Below are positions 36,041-45,281 of a stretch of 64,000 bases of DNA, piece by piece. Within the stretch, counting starts at the first letter, position 1. Every line of letters starts with the position of its first letter. Origin of the DNA: Salvelinus alpinus (lineage: Eukaryota; Chordata; Actinopteri; Salmoniformes; Salmonidae); assembly GCF_045679555.1 (NCBI RefSeq), contig NC_092093.1:68400240-68464239 (forward strand), read 5' to 3'. The translations under genes were made by a program, and so were the position numbers. Below the pieces are notes generated by a model. It was not told the DNA's origin, ran no database searches, and saw nothing but the letters and a program-made list of their open reading frames with translations.

Positions 36041-37404
36041 TCCATCGGTATATAGCCCACCCAATTTACCTACCTCACCCCCCATACTGCTTTTATTTAT
36101 TTACTTTTCTGCTCTTTTGCACACCAGTATCTCTACTTGCACATGATCATCTGATGATTTATCACTCCAGTGTTAATCTGCTAAATTGTAATTATTCGAT
36201 TTATTGCCTACCTCCTCATGCCTTTTGCACACATTGTATATAGATTCTCTTTTTTCTACCATGTTATTGACTTGTTTATTGTTTACTCCATGTGTAACTC
36301 TGTGTTGTTGTCTGTTCACACTGCTATGCTTTATCTTGGCCAGGTCGCAGTTGCAAATGAGAACTTGTTCTCAACTAGCCTACCTGGTTAAATGAAGGTA
36401 AAATAAAAATTTAAAAAAGCTAACGTTTAAGTTCCTTGCTCAGAACATGAGAACATATGAAAGCTGGTGGTTCCTTTTTAACATGAGTCTTCAATATTCC
36501 CAGGTAAGAAGTTTTAGGTTGTAGTTATTATAGGAATTATAGGACTATTTCTCTCTATACGATTTGTATTTCATATACCTTTGACTATTGGATGTTCTTA
36601 TAGGCACTTTAGTATCGCACGAAAGTGCTGTTTGAATGAATGCTTAAGAGCCTGCTGCTGCCTACCACTGCTCAGTCAGACTGCTCTATCAAATCATAGA
36701 CTTAATTATAACATAATAACACACAGAAATACGAGCCTTTGGTCATTAAAATGGTCGAATCCGGAAACTATCATTTCGAAAACAAAACGTTTATTCTTTC
36801 AGTGAAATACGGAACCGTTCCGTATTTTATCTAACGAATGGCATCCCTAAGTCTAAATATTGCTGTTACATTGTACAACCTTCAATGTTATGTCATAATT
36901 CTGGCAAATTAATTACTGCCTTTGTTAGGAATAAATGGACTTCACACAGTTCGCAATGAGCACAAACTGCTGCATATACCCTGACTGCTTGCATGGAACG
37001 CAAGAGAAGTGACACAATTTCCCTAATTATAAGAAATTCATGTTAGCAGGCAATATTAACTAAATATGCAGGTTTAAAAATATATACTTGTGTATTGATT
37101 TTAAAGAAAGGCATTGTTGTTTATGGTTAGGTACATTGGTGCAATGACGGTGCTTTTTTTGCAAATGCGCTTGTTAAATCATCACCATTTGTCGAAGTAG
37201 GCGCATCGATTATATGCAACGCAGGACACGCTAGATAAACTAGTAATATCATCAACCATTTGTAGTTAACTAGTGATTATGTTAAGATTGATTGATTGTT
37301 TTTATAAGATAAGTTTAATGCTAGCTAGCAACTTACCTTGGCTTCTTGCTGCCCTCGCGTAACAGGTAGTCAGCCTGCCACGCAGGCTCCTCGTGGAGTG
37401 CAAT

Positions 37405-37590
37405 GTAAGGCAGGTGGTTAGAGCGTTGGACTAGTAACCGGAAGATTGCAAAGACGAATCTCCGAGCTGACAAGGTAAAAATCTGTTGTTCTGCCCCTGA
37501 ACAAGGCAGTTAACCCACCGTTCCTAGGCCGTCATTGAAAATAAGAATGTGTCCTTAACTAAATTGCCTAGTAAAATAACGGTGATAAAA
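37405..37590 (+). mobile_element. tRNA-derived SINE-like segment
   Basis: Contains ggtggttagagcgttggact, a degenerate A-box region, followed by gacgaatctccgagctgaca where a B-box would lie, then gttctgcccctgaacaaggc and an A/T-rich tail. This pattern is typical of salmonid tRNA-derived SINEs (HpaI/SmaI relatives). It sits just inside the right end of the 8-bp-TSD element and may be a fixed part of that family. Confidence 0.65.
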
Positions 37591-37707
37591 AAATAAATTT
37601 TTTAAAAATCGTCAAATCGGTGTCCAAAAATACCAATTACCGATTGTTATGAAAACTTGAAATCGGTACTAATTAATCGGCCATTCCGATTAATTGGTCG
37701 ACCTCTA

Positions 37708-38426
37708 ATTGAGACTGGTGTTTTGCGGGTACTATTTAATGAAGCTGCCAGTTGAGGACATGTGAGGTGTCTGTTTCTCAAACTAGACAATCTAATATAC
37801 TTGTCCTCTTGCTCAGTTGTGCACTGTGCACCCACTCCTATTCTGGTTCTGGTCCTATTCTGGTTAGAGACAGGTTGCGCTGTTCTGTGAAGGGAATAGT
37901 ACACAGTGTTGTACCAGATCTTCAGTTTCTTGGCAGTTTCTCGCATGGAATAGCCTTCATTTCTCAGAACAAGAATAGACTGACGAGTTTCAGAAGAAAT
38001 AACTTTATTTCTGGACATTTTGAGCCTGTAATAGAACCCACAAATGCTGAAGCTCCAAATACCCAACTAGTCTAAAGAAGGCCAGTTTTATTGCTTCTTT
38101 AATCAGAACAACAGTTTTCAGCTAGCCTAACATAATTACAAAAGGGTTTTCTAATGATCAATTAGCCTTTTAAAATGATACACTTGGATTAGCTAACACA
38201 ACGTGCCATTGAAACACAGGAGTGATGGTTGCTGTTAATGGGCCTCTACGCCTGTGTAGATATTCCATAAACAATATGCTGTTTCCAGCTACAGTAGTCA
38301 TTTACAACATTAACAATATCTACACTATTTCTGATCAATTTGATGTTATTTTAATGGACAAAAAATTTGCTTTTCTTTCAAAAACAAGGACATTTCTAAG
38401 TGACCCCAAACTTCTGAACTGTAGTG
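37708..38426 (-). mobile_element. Tc1 element, part 2 with intact terminus
   Basis: N-terminal half of the transposase gene, its 5' UTR and the terminus (complement cactacagttcagaagttt, ending 38426 beside TA). The minus strand from about 38022 encodes MSRNKVISSETRQSILVLRN, a helix-turn-helix DNA-binding start of a Tc1 transposase, read to about 37720. Together with 31410-31579 it forms one element split by the 8-bp-TSD insertion. Confidence 0.83.
37716..38022 (-). pseudogene. Tc1 transposase N-terminal fragment
   Basis: Frame from ATG 38022 shows a paired-like helix-turn-helix (RQSILVLRNEGYSMRETAKKL) and a basic linker, then runs into the insertion boundary at 37715. Catalytic residues are not present in this part. 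Confidence 0.75.
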
Positions 38427-38440
38427 TATGTATGTACAAT

Positions 38441-38502
38441 TGTCTCCAACCTTTTCTAGCATGAGTTACTTAAAAAACGAATAATATGTTGTGATATACA
38501 GT
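38441..38502. repeat. Short dispersed repeat flanking a Tc1 (second copy)
   Basis: Near-identical to 12776-12832, again directly before a Sleeping Beauty-type left end. Confidence 0.7.
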
Positions 38503-39031
38503 TGAAGTCGGAGGTTAACATACACCTTAGCCAAATACATTTAAACTCAGTTTTTCACAATTCCTGACATTTAATCCTAGTAAAAATTCCCTAAATTCCC
38601 TAAAAATTCCCTTTTTTTAAAGAATGTGAAATGTCAGAGTAATAGAGTGATTTATTTCAGCTTTTATTTCTTTCATCACATTCCCAGTGGGTCAGAAGTT
38701 TACATACACTCAATTAGTATTTGGTAGCATTGGCTTTAAATTGTTTAACACGTTTCAGGTAGCCTTCCACAAGCATCCCACAATAAATTGGGGGAATTTT
38801 GGCCCATTCCTCCTGATAGAGCTTGTGTAACGGAGTCAGGTTTGTAGGCCTCCTTGCTTGCACACGCTTTTTCAGTTCTGCCCACAAATTTTCCAACAAT
38901 TGTTGGAAAAATGACTTGTGTCATGCACAAAGTAGATGTCCTAACCGACTTGCCAAAACTATAGTTTGTTAACAAGAAATTTGTGGACTGGTTGAAAAAC
39001 GACCTAAGTGTATGTAAACTTCCGACTTCAG
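38503..39031 (-). mobile_element. Internally deleted Sleeping Beauty-type element
   Basis: Left terminus cagttgaagtcggaggttaa, right terminus acttccgacttcagatg: both ends remain but only about 530 bp is left. The minus strand retains the transposase C-terminus (WAELKKRVQARRPTNLTPL ... FKANATKY, 38714-38899); at about 38897 it jumps directly to the opposite terminal repeat (caacaattgttggaaaaatg). It is a MITE-like deletion derivative. Confidence 0.9.
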
Positions 39032-39464
39032 ATGTATGTATGTATGTATGTGTTATTGTACTGCTCTAGGGATGTAAGTATTGTTTGGATAACCTTATTT
39101 ACTGTTATGTGTTCATTTAGATTTTTTTATGGAATTGTTTTTCACTCTTTATGCCTAGCATGATAGTAGCTATGTAGAGAACACCGGAAGATCAATGATA
39201 ATTTAATTACCACAGTGAATTATTGTAATGGTTGTTTGTGCCAATTAATCCCATAAAGGATGGGTTGCCAATTGGCGATCTGACACAAATATAAAATGTA
39301 ATTAATTCATATAGAATCTATGCCAAGGTGCAATGAAGCTGTTCTGGCGCCATGTGGTGGCCCAACGCCTTATTAAGACACATTATGTTTGTGTTTCCTT
39401 CATTTTGGCAATTACCTGTAGCAGCAGGCTACACAGAGAATGGAATAGCTGGATAGGGGAAATG
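39032..39464. other. PEX2 intron 1 DNA, no element recognised
   Basis: Starts with a short tatg/tgta run, then AT-rich sequence with no supported feature. Confidence 0.4.
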
Positions 39465-39766
39465 TCTCAAGTCACACAAAATGGAATACAACATTCCAGT
39501 TAAAGTTTGAAATGACACAATTTCATGTGTACAACTTCTAAAGACCTACGTCACTATAATGACTGCGTTTCAGTTTCTAAAAGGATGTATTTGGGTGTTT
39601 TTGCAACCTTTTTTAGAAGCCCTGTACTACACAACGAGGATGAGGAAATGAATCGCTGGTTGCGTTAAGTTTCTTAAAAACAAGTGAAATCTGGACCTTT
39701 CTATAACATGCCATTTACAACAAAAAAATATTTGGTTGTAAAAAAGCAAACTTCTCCTTTTGAGAT
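39465..39766 (-). repeat. Dispersed repeat, uninterrupted copy
   Basis: Reverse-complement match to 26259-26515 joined to 31322-31400. This copy lacks the LINE and so shows the empty arrangement. Confidence 0.72.
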
Positions 39767-40272
39767 TTTGGCAATGCAGACCTTTATCTACTGTACTTCC
39801 TCAGTCAGATGAAATCGGGGATACCTTTTTTATGTCTCTTGTTTGCAGTTTGAAGGAGGTTGCTGGCTAGCGTTAGTGCAAAGACTGGACGTCTATATGA
39901 CAGCTAGAATGCCAGCTGTTCCTGTAGACATCGTCATTGCACTAAGATTGCACTTAGCATTGGCTCGCAAAACTACCTCTAACTTCCTTCATTCTGGATG
40001 CAGAGACATTCAAATTGTGTCCACGAGTTCATCTGACTCAAGGGAAGTACATAAAGGGCTTCATTGCCAAAATGTCAAAGTATCCCTTTACATCTGGTCC
40101 CTCTCAAGGTTCCGTCCTTCCAAGACAGTTTATTCTTGCCAAAAGAGTCTTTCTTTGGGGATTAGGCCTATGTTGCTGTGGAGCACCTTTGATACATCCT
40201 TGTATTGCATACTGTATGTATGTGATGTAGCCTACAAGTACAATGTTTGATTTTCATCTTCTTCTTTTCCAG
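39767..40272. other. End of PEX2 intron 1
   Basis: Unique-looking sequence leading into a polypyrimidine tract (ttttcatcttcttcttttccag) and the exon 2 acceptor AG at 40271-40272. Open frames within it have no coding support. Confidence 0.5.
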
Positions 40273-40766
40273 CTTCTACCAGAGGAGCCCATCCCCCACC
40301 AGAGGGAGGTTCAGGTCCAGACCCTCAGACTCCTGTCTTGAGGATCAACCAGCTGGATGCCTTTGAGCTGGACTCTGCTCTGGACCAGCTGGTGTGGAAC
40401 CAGTTCTCCCAGTGCTTCCAACACTTCCGCCCAGGCCTGCTCACCCCCGTGGAGCCTGAACTCAAGGCCCTGCTCCAGCTCCTTCTCTGGAGGTTCACAG
40501 TCTACCCCAACAGTGCTACGGTGGGCCAGTCTATGATGAACCTCCGTTACCACAACACGCTGTCACTATCCCAGTGCTACAGGGCCCTGAGCAGGAGACA
40601 GAGGCTGGGCCTGGCCCTGCTGACAGTCGGCCCCCGCTGGCTGACGGAGCGATCCCACAGCTTGCTCCTCTCCCTGGGGTTGGGGCTGGGCGGCAGTCCC
40701 CCGGCTGATGGAGGTCTGCGTCTGGGACTGCGTCGAGTTCTTTCTCTTATCACCGGCCTTACCCAG
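40273..40766 (+). CDS. PEX2: PEX2, peroxisome biogenesis factor 2, exon 2
   Basis: PEX2 is a peroxisomal membrane protein with a cytosolic C-terminal RING finger. With PEX10 and PEX12 it forms the retrotranslocation/ubiquitin-ligase complex that ubiquitinates the import receptor PEX5 so that it can be recycled. This exon encodes residues 2-166: a Pro/Gly-rich N-terminus (STRGAHPPPEGG), then the conserved region from LRINQLDAFELDSALDQLVW through the GPRWLTERSHSLLL segment to ITGLTQ. It begins in phase 1 after the AG at 40272 and ends phase 0 before gtaggg. TTG at 40338 is internal. Similarity to mammalian PEX2 is continuous, but the N-terminus before LRINQLD is about 9 residues longer. Total length is about 325 residues against 305 in human. 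Confidence 0.93.
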
Positions 40767-40800
40767 GTAGGGTCATAAAGTAAAGTTCTGAGTTTTGATT

Positions 40801-41015
40801 GGCTAGCTTAGCGTTTTCCAAACTTTGTCCTCGGGACCCCAAGGCATGCACGTTTTGCTTTTTGCCCTAACGCTACACAGCTGATTCAAACAAATCAAAA
40901 TCAAAGCTTGATGATTAATTGATCATTTGAATCGGCTGTGTAGTGCTAGGGTAAAAAGCAAAACGTGCAGCCCTTGGGGTCCTGAGGACTGAGTTTGGGA
41001 AACCCTGGGCTAGCT
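40801..41015. mobile_element. Foldback MITE filling PEX2 intron 2
   Basis: About 215 bp with two roughly 95-bp imperfect inverted arms. The left arm gtcctcgggaccccaaggca...cacgttttgctttttgccct...ctacacagctgattcaaa faces its complement in tttgaatcggctgtgtag...gggtaaaaagcaaaacgtgc...ttggggtcctgaggac. It has no coding capacity. It occupies most of the 277-bp intron (40767-41043) and stops about 28 bp before the acceptor AG. Confidence 0.88.
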
Positions 41016-41043
41016 GTTACTCATGCCGCTGATATCTCCCCAG

Positions 41044-41523
41044 GTAGCCAATCTGATCAACTTCCTGGTGTTCCTGAGGAAGGGGCGCCACCCATCTCTG
41101 ACAGAAAGGATCCTGGGTATGCGTGCGGTGTTCACTAAGCCCCAGACGGTCCGGGATGCAGCCTTCCAGTACATGAATAGAGAGCTGCTGTGGCACGGCT
41201 TCGCTGAGTTCCTCATCTTCCTCCTCCCTCTAGTCAACATGAGGAAGATCAAGACAACCATGTATTCACTGCTCTACCCCCTAGGAGTGGGTGAGGGAGT
41301 GGAGGTGGGGGTGAGAGAGGGCTCAGCGGTGTGGAAGGAGTGTGGTCTGTGTGGGGAGTGGCCTACCATGCCTCACATGGTAGGTTGTGGTCATGTGTTC
41401 TGTTACTACTGCGTCAAGAGTCACTCCATTGCCGACGCCTACCTGACATGTCCTAAGTGTGGAGTGGAAGTCGGGGAGGCTGTCAAAGTGCAGATGGAGA
41501 TGACTGACGTCCACGCTAGATGA
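41044..41523 (+). CDS. PEX2: PEX2, peroxisome biogenesis factor 2, exon 3 with RING finger
   Basis: Terminal coding exon, 159 residues plus TGA (41521-41523). The acceptor is ctccccag. It encodes the membrane-associated segment VANLINFLVFLRKG, the highly conserved YMNRELLWHGFAEFLIFLLPL block and a C3HC4 RING: Cys266 and Cys269 (ECGLC), Cys281, His283, Cys286 and Cys289 (GCGHVFCYYC), Cys302 and Cys305 (CPKC). All eight zinc ligands are present, so the ligase module looks intact. The linker before the RING (GVGEGVEVGVREG) is Gly/Val-rich. Both exons are free of stops and frameshifts, so the gene appears functional. Confidence 0.96.
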   Translation, partial: VANLINFLVFLRKGRHPSLTERILGMRAVFTKPQTVRDAAFQYMNRELLWHGFAEFLIFLLPLVNMRKIKTTMYSLLYPLGVGEGVEVGVREGSAVWKECGLCGEWPTMPHMVGCGHVFCYYCVKSHSIADAYLTCPKCGVEVGEAVKVQMEMTDVHAR

Positions 41524-42110
41524 TAGCGTCACATCCAGTCACGGGACACACACAACACGTGTTTACTTGTAAAGTGAGCTTTTGGTGACACTCAAGGTCA
41601 CAGTGAATGGACTTCAATACACAGTGTCTACAGAAAAATTGACATTTACACATGCACACACACACACACAAACACGGACAGACATTCAGAAATACACACA
41701 CACAAAGGGTCTCAGAGGGACCCTTTAACTGAGCAAAGTTTCTTTGCTTAAGATACTCTGGGTGACGATGGAAGATGCACTGGAAAGACAAGATGATGAT
41801 GAGTGAGATTCAGTCTGTTGTATGAACAGACAGGGCCTGTCTGCCCATGTATAATGTATGTGAGCACACACACACTGACCATCCTGCTCCTGTTGCCCTT
41901 CCATTCCTACTGTTAGACTTTGGACAGGCCTGTTTGTTCACACAGCTCTGAGTGACTGTTGGAGAAACACAGAGCATATATTTGATGAAGAAATGTGTTG
42001 ATTCTGCCCCAAATTGGCCTTGTGCTGCTCTGTTCTGTTCAAATGGGAATATTTGTTCTGATGAAAAATGCAAAAACATGACTGACGGGACTAATAAATA
42101 ATGGATGATT
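41524..42110 (+). other. PEX2 3' UTR and candidate polyadenylation signal
   Basis: Non-coding sequence after the stop, with a short (CA)n run at 41650-41672. The first canonical AATAAA is at 42093-42098 (ctaataaataatgg), giving a 3' UTR of about 590 nt. A further attaaa lies near 42174. Confidence 0.6.
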
Positions 42111-42274
42111 TTCTGTTGCTCATCACCGCTAACGAAATTTGCATCTGTTTGTATTTGTGCCTAAATCCTGTTCATTAAAATGTAGTCAATTTAATTAATA
42201 CCCAAATAATGACCCCATTTAATGGGTGTTTCTTGTTTTAAAGTGAAGAGAGAAATTTAGGAAAGTTATAACAT

Positions 42275-42845
42275 ACACGCTTCTCCCCATCTCTCCTCTC
42301 CCTCTGGTCTCTCCATCTTTCCCCATCTCTCCTCTCCCTCTGCTCTCTCTCCCGCTGCTCTCTCTCCCTCTGGTCTCTCTCTTCCCATCTCTCCTCTTAC
42401 CATCTCTCCTCTCCCTCTGCTCTCTCTCCTCTTCCCATCTCTCCCTCTGGTCTCTCCTTCTCTCCATCTTTCCCCATGCTCTCTTCCCATCTGCTCTCTC
42501 TCCTTCTCTCTCTCCATCTTTCCCCATGCTCTCTTCCCATCTACTCTCTCTCCATCTTTCCCTATGCCCTCTTCCCATCTCTGCTCTCTCTCTGTCTCTC
42601 CTCTCCCTCTGCTCTCTCTCATCTCTCCTTCTCTTCCCATCTCTCCCTCTGCTCTCTCTCCATCTTTCCCTATGCTCTCTCTCCATCTCTCCCTCTGCTC
42701 TCTCTCCATCTCTCCTTCTCTCCCTATGCTCTCTCTCCATCTCTCCCTCTGCTCTCTCTCCACCTCTCCTTCTGCTCTCTCTCCATCTCTCCCTATGCTC
42801 TCTCTCCATCTCTCCCTCTGCTCTCTCTCCATCTCTCCTTATCCC
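42275..42845. repeat. CT-rich minisatellite (ctctctctccatctctccct)
   Basis: Interrupted tandem phrases of about 20-24 bp such as gctctctctccatctctccc and cccatgctctcttcccatct. Long frames on both strands are low-complexity by-products. No gene is supported. Confidence 0.92.
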
Positions 42846-42910
42846 CTTTCACACTGCTGAAACATGCAAAAGATCAAGGGGCAGCCAGGGGCTCAGATTG
42901 GAGACACACT

Positions 42911-42916
42911 TATACA

Positions 42917-42958
<42 letters not shown>

Positions 42959-42959
42959 C
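42911..42959. repeat. (CT)n microsatellite
   Basis: Short CT dinucleotide run with two gt interruptions. Confidence 0.95.
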
Positions 42960-42969
42960 ATACACTCAG

Positions 42970-43262
42970 TAATCTCGGCGGGCCTCTCCCTATAAGTCAG
43001 GCTGTGAACTGTAGTGAACCTCTGGCAGCCTCTTGGTTCCTTGCAGGCGAATCACTGCCTAATCCCTGTAATGACTGCAAAGATGCTTATTTATGCTGGA
43101 GTTAACCTCCTCCAATGAGCCCAGCCCCGGGCCAAACGTAGCCCTGCCCAGTGAGGCCTTCTCTGGGCTGGCGGAGAGCAGAGACCCCCCTCCTCTGGAT
43201 GATCACTGGAGCTTAATTGCTGATTGCGGAGGCAATCAATCAGGACTATAGGAGAGATGGGT
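42970..43262. other. Non-repetitive block, possible conserved element
   Basis: GC-balanced non-repetitive sequence between two microsatellites, including cttaattgctgattgcggag and tgcttatttatgctggag. It lacks a convincing ORF with splice sites. Its contrast with the surrounding low-complexity DNA is the only hint of conservation. Confidence 0.22.
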
Positions 43263-43278
43263 TTGGTCAGGCTGGTTC

Positions 43279-43520
43279 TCTCACACACAGACACATACAC
43301 AGACACACAGACACATACACAGACACACAGACACATACACATACACACAGACACATACACACAGACACATACACAGACACATACACACAGACACATACAC
43401 ACATACACAGACACATACACATACACACATACACACATACACATACACACAGACACATACACACAGACACATACACACATACACATACACACAGACACAT
43501 ACACATACACACAGACACAT
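43279..43520. repeat. (ACACAGACACAT)n compound microsatellite
   Basis: About 240 bp of acac mixed with agacac, atacac and catacac. Open His/Thr or Cys/Val frames are by-products. Confidence 0.97.
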
Positions 43521-43895
43521 ATACTACTGACGGCTTAGTTTCTTTTGAGGCCTGTTTGGTTTGGTCTAGCTTACACAAACTCGCTAATACACACAAACAC
43601 ACTCATCCTGACTGGTTCACTTCTGAAGGGGTTGATGAAATTAGTTTGACACAAAGAAAATATTTGGTGTTTCTTGGCTTGAGGGCTTTTGCTCATGAGA
43701 TCAATACACAGGGATTCTACAGTATTTACTGATGATGTTCATGTTAATTATTCAAATGCCTAACCACCATGCTTTTTATGCTGCCTCTGATTCTGTATGT
43801 TGGGGCGTTTATGAGCATGCGCGCATGTGCCTGTGTCTGTTCATGCGTCAAATAGACCTACCTGTCCTTGGATGATTTTAATGAATTAAAATATA
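43521..43895. other. No feature recognised
   Basis: Unique-looking AT-rich sequence ending at the TA target of the following Tc1 mosaic. Confidence 0.4.
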
Positions 43896-44147
43896 CTGTA
43901 CAAAAATATAAACGGAACATGCAAAGTGTTGGTCCCATGTTTCATGAGCTGAAATATAAGTTCGCAGAAATTGTGAACACATTTGTTGACATCCCTGTTA
44001 GTGAGCATTTCTCCTTTGCCGACATAATCCATCCACCTGACAGGTGTGGCATATCAAGAAGCTGATTAAACAGCATGATCATTACACAGGTGCACCTTGT
44101 GCTGGGGACAATAAAAGGTCATGCTGAAATGTGCAGTTTTGTCACAC

Positions 44148-44520
44148 GACATAATGCCACAGATGTGTCAAGTTTTGAGGGAGTGTGTAATTGGCAATGC
44201 TAACTGCAGGAATGTCCACCAGAGCTGTTGCCAGAGAATTGAATGTTCAGTTTTCTACCATAAGCCACCCCAACGTAGTTTTAGAGAATTTAGCACTATG
44301 TCCAACCGGCATCACAACTGCAGACCATGGTGTCAGGTGGGCCAGCAGTTTGCTGATGTCAAAGTTGTGAACAGAGTGCCCGATGGTGGCGGTGGGGTTA
44401 TGGTATGGGCAGGCATAAGCTACAGACAACAAACACAATTGCATTTTATCTATGGCAATTTGAATGCACAGAGATACCATGACAAGATCCTGAGGCCCAT
44501 TGTTGTGCCATTCATCTGCG
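44148..44520 (+). pseudogene. Tc1 transposase fragment (plus strand, internally deleted)
   Basis: HTH-like segment (VLRECVIGNA...NVHQSCCQRIECSVF, 44175-44260) followed after a deletion by [20 protein letters not shown] and GNLNAQRYHDKILRPIVVPFI (44378-44515). The segment carrying the first catalytic Asp and the rest of the domain are missing. Confidence 0.75.
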
Positions 44521-44524
44521 TCCA

Positions 44525-44800
44525 TTACCTCATGTTTCTGGTGAGGACCTGCCTTACAACAGGCCCACAAGCCCTCAGTCCAGCCTCTCTCAGCCTATTG
44601 CGGACAGTCTGAGAACTGATGGAGGGATTGTGCGTTCCTGGTGTAACTCGGGCAGTTGTTGTTGCCATCCTGTACCTGTCCCGCAGGTGTGATGTTCGGA
44701 TGTACCGATCCTGTGCAGGTGTTGTTACACGTGGTCTGCCACTGCGAGGACGATCAGCTGTCCGTCCTGTCTCCCTGTAGCGCTGTCTTAGGCGTCTCAC
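44525..44800 (-). pseudogene. Tc1 transposase N-terminal fragment (second family)
   Basis: Minus-strand frame MRRLRQRYRETGRTADRPRS ... RNRLREAGLRACGPVVRQVL: the second helix-turn-helix and linker of a Tc1-like transposase, without a catalytic domain. It terminates at the mosaic junction. Confidence 0.8.
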
Positions 44801-45281
44801 AGTACAGACATTGCAATTTATTTATATATATCTGCAGTCCTCATGCCTCCTTGCAGCATGACGCAGGTGAGCAGGGACCCTGAGCATCTTTCTTTTGGTG
44901 TTTTTCAGAGTCACTAGAAAGGCCTCTTTAGTGTCCTAAGTTTTCATAACTGTGACCTTAATTGCCTACCGTCTGTAAGCTGTTAGTGTCTTAACAACCG
45001 CTCCACAGGTGCATGTTCATTAATTGTTTATAGTTCATTGAACAAGCATGAGAAACAATGAAGATCTGTGAAGTTATTTGGATTTTTACAATTTATCTAT
45101 GAAAGACAGGTTCCTGAAAAAGGGATGTTTCTTTTTTTGCTGAGTTTACATTCGATGCGGTATTAGCCTTATATTTAGCTAATTAATGATGGGTTATGCA
45201 AAATAAGCTTCTAACTTATAGCCTCTGTCTCTTGTGCAATATGCAAGCACCTGTGCTCCTCTGGCCTCTCCTTAAAAAACG

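Larger units (their letters stand above)
31870..36415 (+). mobile_element. CR1/L2-type LINE, near full length (copy 2)
   Basis: About 4.5 kb, plus strand. It begins ttttccaagatggcgtagca and ends ...cctggttaaatgaaggtaaa in an A-rich tail. It has a ~0.9-kb 5' UTR, the ORF region 32785-36040 and a 3' UTR. It lies inside the 8-bp-TSD element, so it is the younger of the two. It is in inverted orientation to copy 1, with about 550 bp between their 5' ends. Confidence 0.92.
31580..37707. mobile_element. 8-bp-TSD (hAT-like) element containing a LINE and a SINE-like segment
   Basis: Left end TAGAGGTCGACCGATT at 31580; right end is its near complement AATTGGTCGACCTCTA ending at 37707. Flanks are GTTGAGAC (31572-31579) and ATTGAGAC (37708-37715), an 8-bp target duplication with one mismatch, as made by hAT-class transposases. 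Subterminal sequence is rich in gccgatt/aatcgg repeats. The element's own DNA is 31580-31869 and 36416-37707; the middle is a LINE. No transposase was recognised, so it is non-autonomous. Confidence 0.83.
43896..45148. mobile_element. Mosaic of two Tc1 families in opposite orientation
   Basis: The left part (43896 to about 44520) is a plus-strand Tc1: terminus ctgtacaaaaatataaacgg, 5' UTR, HTH region and, after an internal deletion, a [11 protein letters not shown] catalytic block. The right part (about 44525-45148) is a minus-strand copy of a different family, with its own terminus at the far right (complement ctcagcaaaaaaagaaacat) and only its N-terminal coding part. The composite therefore has a terminus at each outer end but from unlike families. 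Confidence 0.8.

Noticed and set aside
37405..37590. Functional tRNA gene
   Set aside because: The A- and B-box regions are degenerate, no cloverleaf can be drawn, and the context is a transposon with a SINE-type tail.
40338..40778. PEX2 starting at TTG 40338 and ending at a stop in intron 2
   Set aside because: TTG is internal Leu of the conserved LRINQLD segment; exon 2 extends upstream to 40273 and splices at 40766 to exon 3.
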